Shown piece after piece: positions 20,022-31,301 of a stretch of DNA of 64,000 bases. The stretch's first letter is position 1. Every line of letters begins with the position of its first letter. A program made the translations under genes and the position numbers. Below the pieces are notes generated by a model. That model was not told the origin of the DNA and did no database searches. It saw only the letters and a list, made by a program, of their open reading frames with translations. The DNA comes from Ctenosaura bakeri (Eukaryota; Chordata; Lepidosauria; Squamata; Iguanidae), in contig CAOLHI010001018.1 in NCBI GenBank assembly GCA_948474755.1, forward strand, positions 496,001-560,000. The letters are read 5' to 3'.

Positions 20022-22670
20022 TTTATAAGAAAAGGTCAATATCCATGACTACACGTCCACATTGATTAGCTCCCAGTTCATCATACCTGATATTCTGAAG
20101 CTATCTGATCTAAAAGATCTGATCTGAAGTGTTGGAGGCCTTATAAGATCACAAAACAAATAACAAAAGCTGCAGTGGTTAAGTTCTCTTGCAGGTAACA
20201 TGTCTTCATCAGGGATCAAAATCTAAGTAGCAATTGATCTTGGCAGGTCTCTCTGGGGATGCAGTTTCAAGATTGCTGTCCTGTTACCGAAAAAAAAAGG
20301 TCCTGCTGCAGCTAATCATAGAATTTACCTTCATAGTCTATGGAATCTGGAGAAGAGCCTCCCTAGCAGATCCTAAAGAATTAGAGAAAAGCAGAACTTG
20401 GTGGGGGGAGGCAGGGAGAAATACCTTTTTTTTTTTTTTGCTCTATAACTCTCTAAATGCTAGAGTCAGAATGGCTAGTTGGGAACTATACTCCAAAGAA
20501 AGTAAATTTTCCAAGCTCTGGAGACTAGCTGCTCAGCAGAATAAACTTGGTTCAGTCACTTTAAAACTTTTTGGGATATCAGCTGTCATATGTGATAGAA
20601 ATGTCCCTCCAGATTTATAGATGTGACCAGATATGGTAGAGACAAATGCAGATTTCTTAGTTCATTTTGAAGCCTGCAGCATTAGGACCATGCTGATGTA
20701 TGATTCTGCTTTGAGTTTTACTTGTAGGTGAACTTTGGGTCACTCGTTTATGACCTGTTTATGAACTTCTCTTCAACCGATGTGAATTCCATTCCTATAG
20801 CATTTTCATGGGAATATTCTATGAAGAACACATCTAGAGGTGATTCCACACATCGATAGACATTCCATGGGATCCTTTACTTTCTCCAGCTATTTAGCAT
20901 TGCAACCCAAAGCTGAACTCAAGATATGAAAACTGTGTACAGCAGCTGCTAGTCAGCAGAGCTGAGCATTTCGGTAAGACTTTCCTGCTGTGGAAAAACA
21001 ACACTTGGATGAGATTTAGCAAGGAGATTAGAGCCAAAGATGCTTTCATGGCTAGTATCACAAGTGTTATCCCTCATGGCATGATGCCAGTTAACCAGAA
21101 GATGAATTGACTGGATTATGTTCTGCTAAGGGAAGATTTCCTTCTACATGTACCTTCATGTTTTACATGTATGGTTGTTAAACAGACAATTCCTAAGACA
21201 TATTTCATACTCTGTTCAGAAGCCATTGTGGTTGGGATTAATATATTACTCCTTGTGTATCAAGGATACTAATGGATAGGCTGCAGTCCTAATCACACCA
21301 TTTTGGAAACAGGACCCATTGAAGCCAATTACCTAAGTATTATTACCTATATTTTAATGAACACAATTCTCTATTTGCAAATGTAGAGAGAAAATTGAAA
21401 TATAACAAAACCTGTATACCTTGTGATCCATGTTGGACAGAAGCCCGTCCATGATAGCTATTCACAAAAATATCTCTGATGTTTTCAGTTCTTTTGAATG
21501 AAATCTGGGGCTTTTCTTGTCAGCCTGGTAGGTTTTGAATTACTGTATATGCCAGTGTTTTTTTGACAAAAACCTGTAAACTATTGGTGACCTGAGTGAA
21601 AGTGAGAGTGCATTTGAGATGGTTGGCTTGCCGTCTATCTCTTTTTTCTTTCTTTCTTTAGTAGTTCAGAACTTCTGAGACTCCTTAAGTAACCTCCGAA
21701 CTGCCACATCATGTGGATATTATTGGTCAGTTAACGGATTCATTGGTCAGTATATAGGCTTCCTTTCTGACCACTCCCTCCCTAAAATGAATCTGGAAAA
21801 AAGGAAGAAGATATTCTTTACCTCAACTTTGTGAGACCTTTGAGTGCTATTTATCATAAAGGTTCTTTGATTTCCTCTTAGAACAAACACCATTTCTGAG
21901 AAAGTAGCAACTGTAGGAAAATCATTTGAAACCTAGTAGCTCTAAAAATAACCTGCCATATGAAATAAAAACATCTCACAACTGAAGGTTCTTCCTGTTT
22001 ATCTTTTGGAAGGTGCATGATCCCTTCTACAAATCTAAATTCCCCCATGTGGATATTGCATGCCCATTACCCTTTTAAGATGTCTTCTAAGGTCTTTCAT
22101 TTATCCACAATGATGCCGCTAGGTAGTTTAGATGCCGAATGTGGTGATGATGGGCTTTAGTCAGCCATGTGATGTTACATACACTCAAACATTTATAGTT
22201 GAAAAATGGGACATGTGTGGCCAAGCAACATCAGAGTGTGGTCAAGATGTCAAAAGTTACTAACAAAGAAGAAGAAATAAGTTAGGAGAGGTTGGGGCAG
22301 ACTGAGCCACTGAGGAAGGCAAGATTCTGCCCCCTCCTCACCTCTTTCTCTGCTATGTTAATTGACTGCAAACTGTTTTTGTGCTTTGAACTCAGTTCAA
22401 ATCCTATGTAGTCATTGAAGGAGAGTGAGGACAAAGAGTGAAAGTGATTGCAAGAGAAAGAAACTGCGATATTTTTTGAAGTAGCTAAAGAAGTGGGATG
22501 GTGGAGTATTACTTAGAACTGTCTCTGCCAATTCAGGACTGTTGGAAGGGTGAGATATTTAACATTTACAGTTCCCCATCCCTCACCATTCCATGCATTA
22601 CAACTACCTCTACATTTTTGATAAGATTTATGTGTATGTGTGTGGGAGCAAACAGTTTGCTGGCACTGAT
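20022..22670. other. Intergenic, nothing firmly recognised
   Basis: A T-run at about 20427-20440. Near 21282-21345 a faint match to a common old reptile repeat (GCAGTCCTAATCAC, CCCATTGAAGCCAAT). No exon or transposon ends found in about 2.6 kb. Confidence 0.45.
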
Positions 22671-22673
22671 CAG

Positions 22674-22722
22674 TAATGATGATGAGAATAATGATAATAA
22701 TGATGATGACTATGATAATGAT
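22674..22722. repeat. GAT/AAT-type imperfect simple repeat
   Basis: Alternating GATGAT, AATAAT and GATAAT units. Confidence 0.75.
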
Positions 22723-23160
22723 TGATTAAATTTGAGCTTGCGCAGTTTTGCATGTTAAACTCCGTTAAATCATAGGACCATTATAATTACAAGCATACGG
22801 CATATCCTCTAATTTCCCAGTTTGGCAGGGAGAGTCCCCATTAATCCTCTGTCATCTTATTTTTCAACTGCCATCAGATCTAGGTTTTATTTTTTTAAAG
22901 AAAAAATGTATGAAATGCCTTTATCTCTTGTCACATTCTGTACTGCTTTTGAGTATTTTGAATGTTTGCTGAAGATTCCCCCCCCCAAAGTATATTACTA
23001 TGCTTGTTCTATGTCAATTATTTTGACTTAACATTGTTGGCTTCCTTATAATAGGATGGTGAGAAGGATGGTGTATAGAAGATCTTGTCTCATTTTTAAA
23101 GAATATGCAACATTCTAGGTAACACCTGTACAATAAGCTGCCATTATAACAGAGATTGAG

Positions 23161-24578
23161 AAAGTTGTTGTTGTTGTTGTTGTCTTCTCCTCCTCCCCAA
23201 CTTAATTTATAACCTGCCATTTTCCCAAAGCTGGGACTCATGGCAGCTTACGCGTTAAAAGGATTACAGTTAAAAACACACAAAAGGTCAACACTAAATC
23301 TGAATTATACTATCAACCATATTAAAAAAATACATTCTGGAAAGATTTTAGAAGTTAAACAGTACAATTTAAAACAATTCAGTACTTACAGTCCTTTGTT
23401 TAAAAGTCTTCATTTCTAAAAGCCTGCCTGAATAAAAATCTCCACCTGCTGATGGAAAGACAGCAAAGCCATTTTAGCCTCCCTGAGGAGGGAGTTGTAG
23501 GGGAAACCACTGAGAAGTCCGTTTCTTGTGTTTCCACCAGCCGTACCTGTGACGGTGATGTGGATCTCAGGGGCTGGACAAGCTCATGTCAGGAGATATG
23601 GTCTGTCAGATAGACCTAAGTCACATAGGCCTTAATAGGTTATAAGCAGCATTTTGAATTGTGCCCAGAAATGGACTGGCAGCCAGAATTGCTATTGGAG
23701 CAGGGGATTTATATGATCCCTGTAACCAGCCCCAGTTAACATTATATGGGTATTTGTTCCAACTGAAATTTCTGAATATTTCTCAAAGGCAGCCCCAACT
23801 AGAGTGCATTACTGGAGTCCAAATGGGATGTAACCAAGGAATGTATCACCATTACCCAATCAGGCATCTTCAGGAATTGGCACAGTTGGCACCCAAGCTT
23901 TAAGTGTGTAAAAGCACTCCTGGCCATGGTAGAAACCTGGACTTCCAGGTTTAAGACTGAGTCCAGAAATGCACTCAGATTATAAACTTGAGTCTTCAGT
24001 GGGAATGTAACCCCACACAGGACAGGCTACATCCCTGTTTTCTGATCTGCATTTTGAATGACCAAGAGCACATCTCTTTCATCCAGATAAAGCTTCAATT
24101 TGTTTGCCCTCAGTTCATTGCTGATGCTGGACATTAGTTTAGAACAGAAACAGCTTGCTTGGAGTTAAGTGTAAAGGAGAAATAGAGTTGGACATCATTA
24201 GCATACTGGTGGCCCTGAATCCTAAACCTCCAGACAACCTCTCCAAGTGGTTTCATGTAGATATTGAATAGCATGGGAATAGCATGGGAGTTAGCCCCTC
24301 CAGGAAGGAATAGAGCCACTGTAAAACAGTGCCTAATTCCCCTTCCCAGCAGGTTGGCCCAGAAGGACACCATGGTCAATGGTATTGAAAGCCACTGAGA
24401 ACTCCAGCGGAACGAACAGGGCACACTCCCTCTGTCCAGTTCCCAGAGTAGGTCATCCACCAAGGCAATCAGAGCTCTCTCTGTCCTATAATCAGACTTG
24501 AAAATAGACTGATATGGGTCAAAATAATCTGTTTCATCCTGGAATCTCTGAAGCTGGGAGGCAACCAGATGTTCTATT
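23161..24578 (-). mobile_element. L2-like LINE, 3' two-thirds (reverse transcriptase relic)
   Basis: On the minus strand 24610-24134 encodes reverse-transcriptase pieces in order: FQDETDYFDPYQSIFKS, RALIALVDDLLWELDRG, an SFRWSSQW... region with a frameshift where FDTID would lie, then PMLFNIYMKPLGEVVWRF and GHQYANDVQLYFSF. The catalytic YADD is changed to YAND, so the enzyme would be dead. GVPQGSxLSPMLFNIYM and YADDTQLY wording fits the L2 clade rather than CR1 (which has FINDLDEG). The 3' UTR runs to about 23161, ending in a GTT-rich tail. A 5S SINE and a MITE separate this part from 25131-25195. Confidence 0.75.
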
Positions 24579-25130
24579 GTGTATGTATGTGCCTTTGAGT
24601 CATCTGTCAACTTATGGTGACCCCACGAATTTGTAAGGTTTTCTTAGACAAGGAATATTCAGAAGTGGTTTTGCCCATTCTTTCATCTGAAATATAGGCC
24701 CTTTCCGCAGCTTACCTTTTTGCGGGGCTGGGGTGTGGGGATCGCGTGAACAGCCTCTTGCGAGAGGCTCTCATGTCCCCGTTGCTTCAGCTCTGCAGCT
24801 GCTGGCTGCTCATGCGAGACCCCTGCCTTTTCCTTCTGCAGTGCAGCCTGGGAGTTTCACAGGCTGTGCTGGGGCAGGAAGCATGAGCACAGCAGTTCCG
24901 GAGCTCCGCACACATGGCAAGTGCGTGCAGGGCCCTGGAGCGATGCGCAATTGTGCACCATTTTCAGCTTAAAGCCGAAAATGAAAAAGTGTGTGAGCGG
25001 TGCCTGCCAGACCCTGGAGTGTTGTGTGATTGTGAGTGTGTTGTGTGGACTGCTCCTTGCATTTGCGCGACGCTCGAGGGGCCTTTCGCATGGCAAATAC
25101 CATATGAAAAGGGCCATAATCTACAGCACC
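24579..25130 (-). mobile_element. 5S-derived SINE 3' part, split by a MITE, TSD TTCTATT
   Basis: Antisense tail and body occupy 24579-24696 (TGCCTTTGAGTCATCTGTCA, AGTGGTTTTGCCCATTC, TGAAATATA). After the MITE they continue at 25116-25130 as ATAATCTACAGCACC, matching the reverse complement of GTGCTGTAGGCTATAT in the copy at 19340. TTCTATT occurs at 24572-24578 and 25131-25137, marking the SINE insertion into the L2-like element. The 5S head is truncated, as in 5'-incomplete reverse transcription. Confidence 0.75.
24697..25115 (-). mobile_element. Long GGCCC-end MITE (419 bp) nested in the SINE, TSD ATA
   Basis: It begins GGCCCTTTCCGCAGC and ends CATATGAAAAGGGCC, with ATA at 24694-24696 and 25116-25118. 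The internal palindrome CATTTTCAGC...GCCGAAAATG at 24959-24983 lies 132 nt from the right end, so relative to the 11155 and 17284 copies it is inverted. It includes ACGCTCGAGGGGCC near the right end, also seen at the left edge of the window. Confidence 0.85.
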
Positions 25131-25195
25131 TTCTATTACCTTGCCCAAAAATGTTTTGTGAAGTGGTTTGCATGGATATTCCCAATTATAATGTA
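25131..25195 (-). mobile_element. L2-like LINE, continuation upstream of the nested insertions
   Basis: TTCTATTACCTTGCCCAAAAATG resumes the antisense reverse-transcriptase sequence. The right boundary is uncertain because similarity fades within about 65 bp. Confidence 0.5.
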
Positions 25196-26240
25196 GCCAG
25201 GGACAGATCTCAAGGACATCTATATATGCAAACTGTGGGAAGGCATCAGAACAAATATAAAGCTCCCTATGCATTCACTCAATAAAGGAAACCCAATCAT
25301 ATGCAATATAGTAGCAGTAACAGGGAACCCCATGGACATGACATCTCCCCATGCCTATTGTGCTCCCATAAAAATGGGTGTACCTAAAAGTAGATTTTAA
25401 CATCTAGCTGTGATTGAATCCAATGTCTGATTAGTATAGTTAATGTCTGTCATTGTACTGGGAATGCTTCCCCCAATGATCTTAGTTTTACTTCACGGCT
25501 GGAAGTATCATATAGTCTAGCCATACAGGAATCTTTGAGATGTAAACAGCTTAAAGAGAAAAAGTTGCTATACCTGTAATGGAAATACTGAGTGAAAAAA
25601 TATACACCCGAAACCGATATTTTCCGCTTGTTATTTGCAAGTGGCACTTATAATAAAACTTCTGACACTACCCACACTTCTTATTTACGTACAGTAATTT
25701 GGCTCACCAGAATCTAATACATTACAGGACTATTTACTATGTTAGTTCCAGTGAGAGGGAGACAGGATCAAAATAATGTGGAACATTAGGGAAGCGAGCT
25801 TTCAGATTGCAGAGAACTTTTTTGCTACATACTGTAGAATTTGAAAGTTGGTAGTCCACTGCATCTTTTCAGTATATTTTGAGCCTTTTCAATGATATTT
25901 TTTTTAAAATCCAGTATGTATAATCACTGTAGTCATTCTGGGAGTTCAGATCTGGGGCTATAGAAGACATGTTTGCTTTTGAATTACTTGATTTTTATTT
26001 TAAAATGTAGATGCTAAAATAATAATCTGATACTGGGGGATGAAGAAAGGAGTGAAGAGAGTCAAAGGAGGGCAATGAATGAGAGAAACAAACATTACTA
26101 CAACCCTATAGATATTTATTGAGAAGTAAATTCCTCTTAGTTCAGTGGGGTTTTACTCCCCTGTGGTACTATGCAAAGAATCATAGCTTTATTTCTTCAT
26201 CTTCATCTGTGTTGTGGTATCTTCAGGATAGATTTTAAAA
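25196..26240. other. Intergenic; one faint old repeat
   Basis: About 26125-26180 (GAAGTAAATTCCTCTTAGTTCAGTGGGGTTTTACTCCC in pieces) resembles a common, very old reptile interspersed repeat that also appears near 28586 and 42915. Nothing else recognised. Confidence 0.4.
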
Positions 26241-26245
26241 GATTT

Positions 26246-26312
26246 ACCTATGGACTACAACTCCCAGGGTTTTCCACACAGCATGGTCACTGGCTGGAGG
26301 ATTCTGGGAATC
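26246..26312. mobile_element. Degenerate palindromic DNA element
   Basis: TATGGACTACAACTCCCAGG on the left and GAGGATTCTGGGAATC on the right face each other. Same family as 1305 and 12284. Confidence 0.4.
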
Positions 26313-27905
26313 ATTTTTTTTAAACCTGCACCTATTGTCAAATGCTTAAATTGCCATTTGTTTTCAAGGATTTATCAAACTACTCATATTTCTTGGGATG
26401 GAAAGAACTTGAGGTTTTAAAAACTGAAATGCAGGGAACCAGGGGCATGTCCAGCATATTTGACACCTGGAATGGATTATTTTTAATGCCCTCAAAAAAG
26501 CAGAACTCCAGATATCACTCATTCACATTGCTTGAGTCAAACTTGGGGTTCCAGAACTGAGATGAAATGCATTCAAAGAGCAACAAGAGGCATGTTGCCC
26601 TACACTGGGATCCCAGGCATAGACCGATCACTGCCTCTATTCTGGCACCCCAAGCTCTGTGCCCAAATCCTCACTGCTGCCTAGTTTCTGCAGCTATATT
26701 ACCACTACCAGATGAGATGCTGGGCTTGCCAAGGTGAGGAGGGGCCTATTGGCCTGAATTGACACTGTCACGTCACTGCTGTTGCTGCTAGGGTAGCCAT
26801 GTGCTCCATGGCAAAGTCTGGTGGTGCCAAAATAGCTACTGATGGGCTGATGATAGACAATGATGAGCTCATGGCTGGCACGCCTACTTGGATCTCCTTG
26901 TTGTCCAGTTAGCAGAAACCTGGACTGCTCCCTCTGCCACCATCACCACCACTGCTCCTGACAGGCCTCTCTGGGCCTCAGCACAATGCATCCCATTATT
27001 GTCTGTATGCCCTTGGCACACCACTGCAGGGAATTGAGAAGCAGCCTTATTTTCCCACCTCTAGTCCTAAATCTAGGTTTAAGGAAGTGGAGGACAATCC
27101 TTTTCTCTATTTCTGTTCTTCTTTTTCTGTTACAAAGCACAGATAATTCAGTATGGAACAAGCCAGATGAGGCATTCAATATCATTCCGTATCTTCTTAA
27201 AAGCTACTGATTCTAAAATCCTAGTCATCTTGAGTTTATTGTCCCCAATATCAATACAGTATTGTCCTAGATAGATGGGCTTGTGGTAGAACATGCATTC
27301 AGAGGCTGGCAAATGTTTGCATTTGATTTCCCCACAGAAACCAGTTAACAAGAGTCTGGTGGACATTTCTGCATTATAGCCAGGTAGTCTGCTTCCCTCT
27401 CCTTATGAGCAACAGATTTCTAAGAAGACATGTATCCTGGAAACATGTTCAACCATCTTTAGCCATGCTGAAGTATTTGCTCAATCTGTTTCTCTCACAG
27501 GCCCCAAAGCAATCAAACAGATCAAGATGGATGCCAGGGGGATGAGGTGCATTGGTGGATGGAAGCAGGTGACTGGGCAGGGCAAAGCAGCTCATATGGT
27601 GAAGGGACTGAGAAGGCAGATTCTCTTGCAAAAGCAGGTGAACTTGCATAGAAGTTGGAGGTGAATTTGTGGCCTTATGACAGTGGATATTCATGCCCTG
27701 AAGCTGGATGATGCTGGTCAGCTGATGTTGGAGAATGAAAGCTGGCTAATTGTGTCCTCAGAAGCTGGATGTTGCAAGCAAGATAAATGTTGACAGATTT
27801 TTGCATGTGGTAGCTGGTGGAAGTTCCCTTCAGAAAACATCAGAGAAAAGCTTGATGAAAATTTGTGGACTGAAGCAGAAGTGACAGTGTGTATCTCCCT
27901 CATGC
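26313..27905. other. Intergenic, nothing recognised
   Basis: Several short open frames (for example 26943-27185 minus) lack motifs and overlap each other. Confidence 0.45.
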
Positions 27906-27907
27906 TG

Positions 27908-28080
27908 TCTTTTTTTCTCTGTTGCTTGTTCTGTTTTTTTTTTAATATCTCTTCCTTTTGTCCTATTCTTTTCTCTTTCTATTCTCTTTAATTTCTGCTT
28001 CCCATCTCTCTTTTCTCTCTTTCTCTTTTCCCCTTTTGCCTCTCTTTATCTATCTCTGCTGTTCCGTACTCTTTCTCCTG
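27908..28080. repeat. Pyrimidine-rich tract
   Basis: About 170 bp dominated by T and C on the + strand, with a T-run at about 27934-27943. No unit period. Confidence 0.7.
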
Positions 28081-28726
28081 CTTTGGTGTGCCTGTAGGAT
28101 AACTTAATTCCGAATGCACCGTGATTAAACAACTGATTTATATCAAAGTTATTTTACAGCATGTAACTTAACTTCAGTTATATTTAGCTTCTGTAAATAG
28201 GAAGATGCAGGAGTGCATAGGTGATGAAATAGTCCTTGTCAGTCCCCAGCTTTTGAAATAAAAGCATGCATCACACTAAATCTATTATTAATAAAGTTAA
28301 GAGCCAACTGCTGTATTAAGATGAACACAAATGATGGAAAATATATTATAAAGTTGTGTTTTAAGTTTTTTAGCAGATCCACTTTGCATACTGATCTTAT
28401 ACTTACCACAACTTAAAATTATATAATTGCTACATTCTTTTTATTACATATTGACCCATGTATTGCATAGGTGTGCCACAAAGTATTTTAAGAAGTAAGA
28501 AACAGTTTACATGCTGCTAATATGAATGGAGTGTTCATGTTTAAAGTGGAAGTGAACTGAGACCATGGATACTACATCTCATGTATTTCTACTCAAAAGC
28601 AAACTTCTGTTGAGTTCTGTGGGATTTATTTCTGTGTAAGTGACTGCAGTCTAATTGTCAGAATGCCAGATACTCAGTAACATGCCATGCCAAACTGTGC
28701 TTTCAGACCAAACAGATTTCCTAGTA
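28081..28726. other. Intergenic; one faint old repeat
   Basis: At about 28583-28660, CTCAAAAGCAAACTTCTGTTGAG then TGTGGGATTTATTTCTGTG, in the same old repeat class as 26125. Confidence 0.4.
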
Positions 28727-29028
28727 CAGAGCTTTCCAAACTTTTCATGTTGGTGACACACTTTTTTAGACATGCATCATTTTGTGACACAGTAAGTCAG
28801 TTTTACTAGCAAACTGGAGGTTAAACTAACCCCTTATAAGAGATACAGACACATACATAAATTGTAATAAAATGTATGGAGACACAACATATGTCATGAA
28901 AATCTTTCATATATTTTTAAAAATATATGATTTATAAATAATAACATACATTTCCAAGATTGTAGGCAATACATCTACATACTTCAGGTGACACTAACCT
29001 GTCACGGCACAGCATTTGGAAAGCTCTG
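28727..29028. mobile_element. hAT-type MITE with perfect 8-bp TSD
   Basis: The left end CAGAGCTTTCCAAACTTTTC mirrors the right end AGCATTTGGAAAGCTCTG. TCCTAGTA is present exactly at 28719-28726 and 29029-29036. The centre is an AT palindrome (TCATATATTTTTAAAAATAT). TGTTGGTGACACAC near the left and TGTCACGGCACAGC near the right are typical of Charlie-like elements. No transposase. Confidence 0.88.
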
Positions 29029-29036
29029 TCCTAGTA

Positions 29037-30105
29037 TAATAACATTATTGACATTATTTGAATGCAAGAGTATCACTTAATACGTAAGTACAGACAGCAT
29101 TTATATCTTTCTTGGAGCTATTTTCTTCCATGGTTAGTTTTATGGGTTCCTTAAATAAGCATTAAGAAGATGGTTGAGGTTTTTTTTCCCTGGAAATTCT
29201 TCACCTTCTCATCTAAAGCCGTTAGAAATCCTACTATTTGATCAATGTACTGCGCAGATGATTTTTTAGGGAAGTGGAGGGTGTGTTTTGAAACTTAGTG
29301 GAATGAAAGCAGAACCTGGCAAGTTGCTTTCAAGAAGAATGAATACAACAATATGCCTTCCATAACTGAGCAGTGTTAATATGGTGCTCTGTGATCCAGT
29401 GTGTCATTAATTCCTCTTAAAAATAACTTTCCAAGTTCTAAAAAGGGTTGAAAAGACTTCACATCATTTTGATCTATATGTTTTGGTGCTGACCACATTA
29501 CCTGGTTGTCCTGTAGTAAAGGTACAGAAAGTGTGCATTGTGAGAGCTGTTGGTTACATATTATTGCTTATGTAACTAATAATGAAAAGTGAATTTTTGA
29601 ACAGGTGGAAGTAGATAATTAAAATGATCCTCTTGTTTGGAGGGAAACGAGGATGGGCAATCTTTTTAAATTATTCAATATTCTAAAGATCTAAAACTTG
29701 CCTCAAACTGACTGACATTTTCACCATCTGCTACAAGCCTCATTTAAGTCAAAACAGATATTAAAATATTTCTAAATTTTATGAAAGCTGCTATGAAAAT
29801 AATGCTGTGGGCTCTCCCATTAATGCTGATCCAATTATTTTTAGTGATTCTTCATTTTATCAAATGAACAAGTTTTGGTGTCTAAATCAATGCAAAACCA
29901 ATTGTTTAAAGAAAAAAAACTATGCAGAATTATCTCCCTGTTTGAACTTATGACAACAGCCTCCAATAATTGTACATAAAGATAAAGACCTAAATCTAGA
30001 TGGTAATCCAAGCTGAAGCAGACCCATTGAATTAACTGTTGAACGATAGGCAAAGCCTATTGATTCAAAGAGTATAATGTAATTGGGGCTATCGATAGAA
30101 TTTGG
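29037..30105. other. Intergenic, AT-rich, nothing recognised
   Basis: No transposon ends or exons seen. Confidence 0.5.
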
Positions 30106-30106
30106 G

Positions 30107-30600
30107 TCAATTTTTTGGGTCATTACGTTTAAGTTTTTCCATGTTGATGAGTTGCTGTGTTTCAAGTTTCCTAATATAAATCATATTCATCATAGATTTT
30201 ACAGTCAAGGGCCAGTGGACATATACTGTGTGAAGGCTATTTGGAACACTGGTCTCCAGGTCTACAAAGTGACCTGTTCTATCAATGGTTTCATTCCCCG
30301 CAAAAGAGCAGGTATGCAGTTTAGGAGTACTCCTAATTTTATTTTTTGTCACTGGAAGCTGAAGTGTCCTCTGTAGCTTGGAGTGTTGTTTGATAGCTTG
30401 GGTGGCCCACCTGCTACGATCACTCCTGAGCAGAGATAACCTGGTCTCAGTAGTTCATGCAGTGATAATTTCCTGTTTAGGTTTCTCAGTGTGTTCTGCA
30501 TGGCACTGTCTTTGACACTGACATGGAAACTGTAGTTGGAGCAATACATGTCAGCTAGGCTTCTCACAGGAACACTGTATAGAAACAATATGACAAGATA
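30107..30600 (-). other. Unassigned antisense open frames
   Basis: A 79-codon frame (30588-30349, minus) contains YCSNYSFHVSVKDSAMQN and ELLRPGYLCSGVIVAGGPPK, ending at a stop near 30349. It is followed by an 81-codon frame (30352-30107). The text looks protein-like but I cannot name a family. It may be a LINE 3' region or a processed pseudogene. Confidence 0.3.
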
Positions 30601-30805
30601 TATTCTAAGCTTTTCCCCCTAAGGTATAAGAAGTCAGAGGGCCAGTACTAAGAATATTTTTCTCTACAATCCATCTGGGCTCATAATGTTAATTTAGTGT
30701 GGCCCTGCATGATATAGCCACACTGTAGCTATCTCACAATCCTGGAAACAGGGGCTTTTCTAGCAGAAGAGTGTGCAGGGATTCATTGGAATCACTAGCA
30801 CCAAT

Positions 30806-31297
30806 TGTCAGGAATCTCTCCCTGCCGGGTCACAGCCAACAAGAGAGGAGAGAGGTCAGGAACACTTGGGGAGTCCGAATATACCAAACACCAGGAAAAC
30901 ACAAGCTGAGCCAGGTCAAGGTCCAGTCCAAAGGTTCAGGAGGCAGAGATCCGTCCGGAGGGTTTCAGGGAGCAGAAGACACAAAGGTTGTGAGGGCTTG
31001 CTAATAATTTGCTGCAAGCAAGGAGCAGCCATGCTGGCAGACTTAAATAGCCCCTGTAAGCAGGTGCTGCTCATTATTGTTTCCTCAGCCTAGTCCAAGC
31101 AGCCTCCCTCTCAGCAGCCTGTTTCCGCCTTCTGCGTGATTGAGGGCTGATGGGCACAGCTGGCTGCAACTCCTCTGCATCACTGCTGGTTCCCTCTCCA
31201 TCATGAGCTGGCTGACGCAACTCAGTCTCTGTTTGACCTTCCAGTGCAGGGGATGTTTGCAGGTTGATTTGCTCACTCACTGGCTCGGCCCCCTACA
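30806..31297 (-). mobile_element. Solo LTR (Gypsy-like), TSD CAAT
   Basis: 492 bp bounded by TGTCAGGAATC and CCCCCTACA on the + strand, the TG...CA convention, with CAAT at 30802-30805 and 31298-31301. On the minus strand a TATA-like GGCTATTTAAGTC lies mid-element at about 31040, which favours that orientation. There is no internal coding region. A 68-codon frame (31280-31074, minus) inside the U3 side has an Arg-rich end and is not a recognised protein. Confidence 0.7.
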
Positions 31298-31301
31298 CAA
31301 T

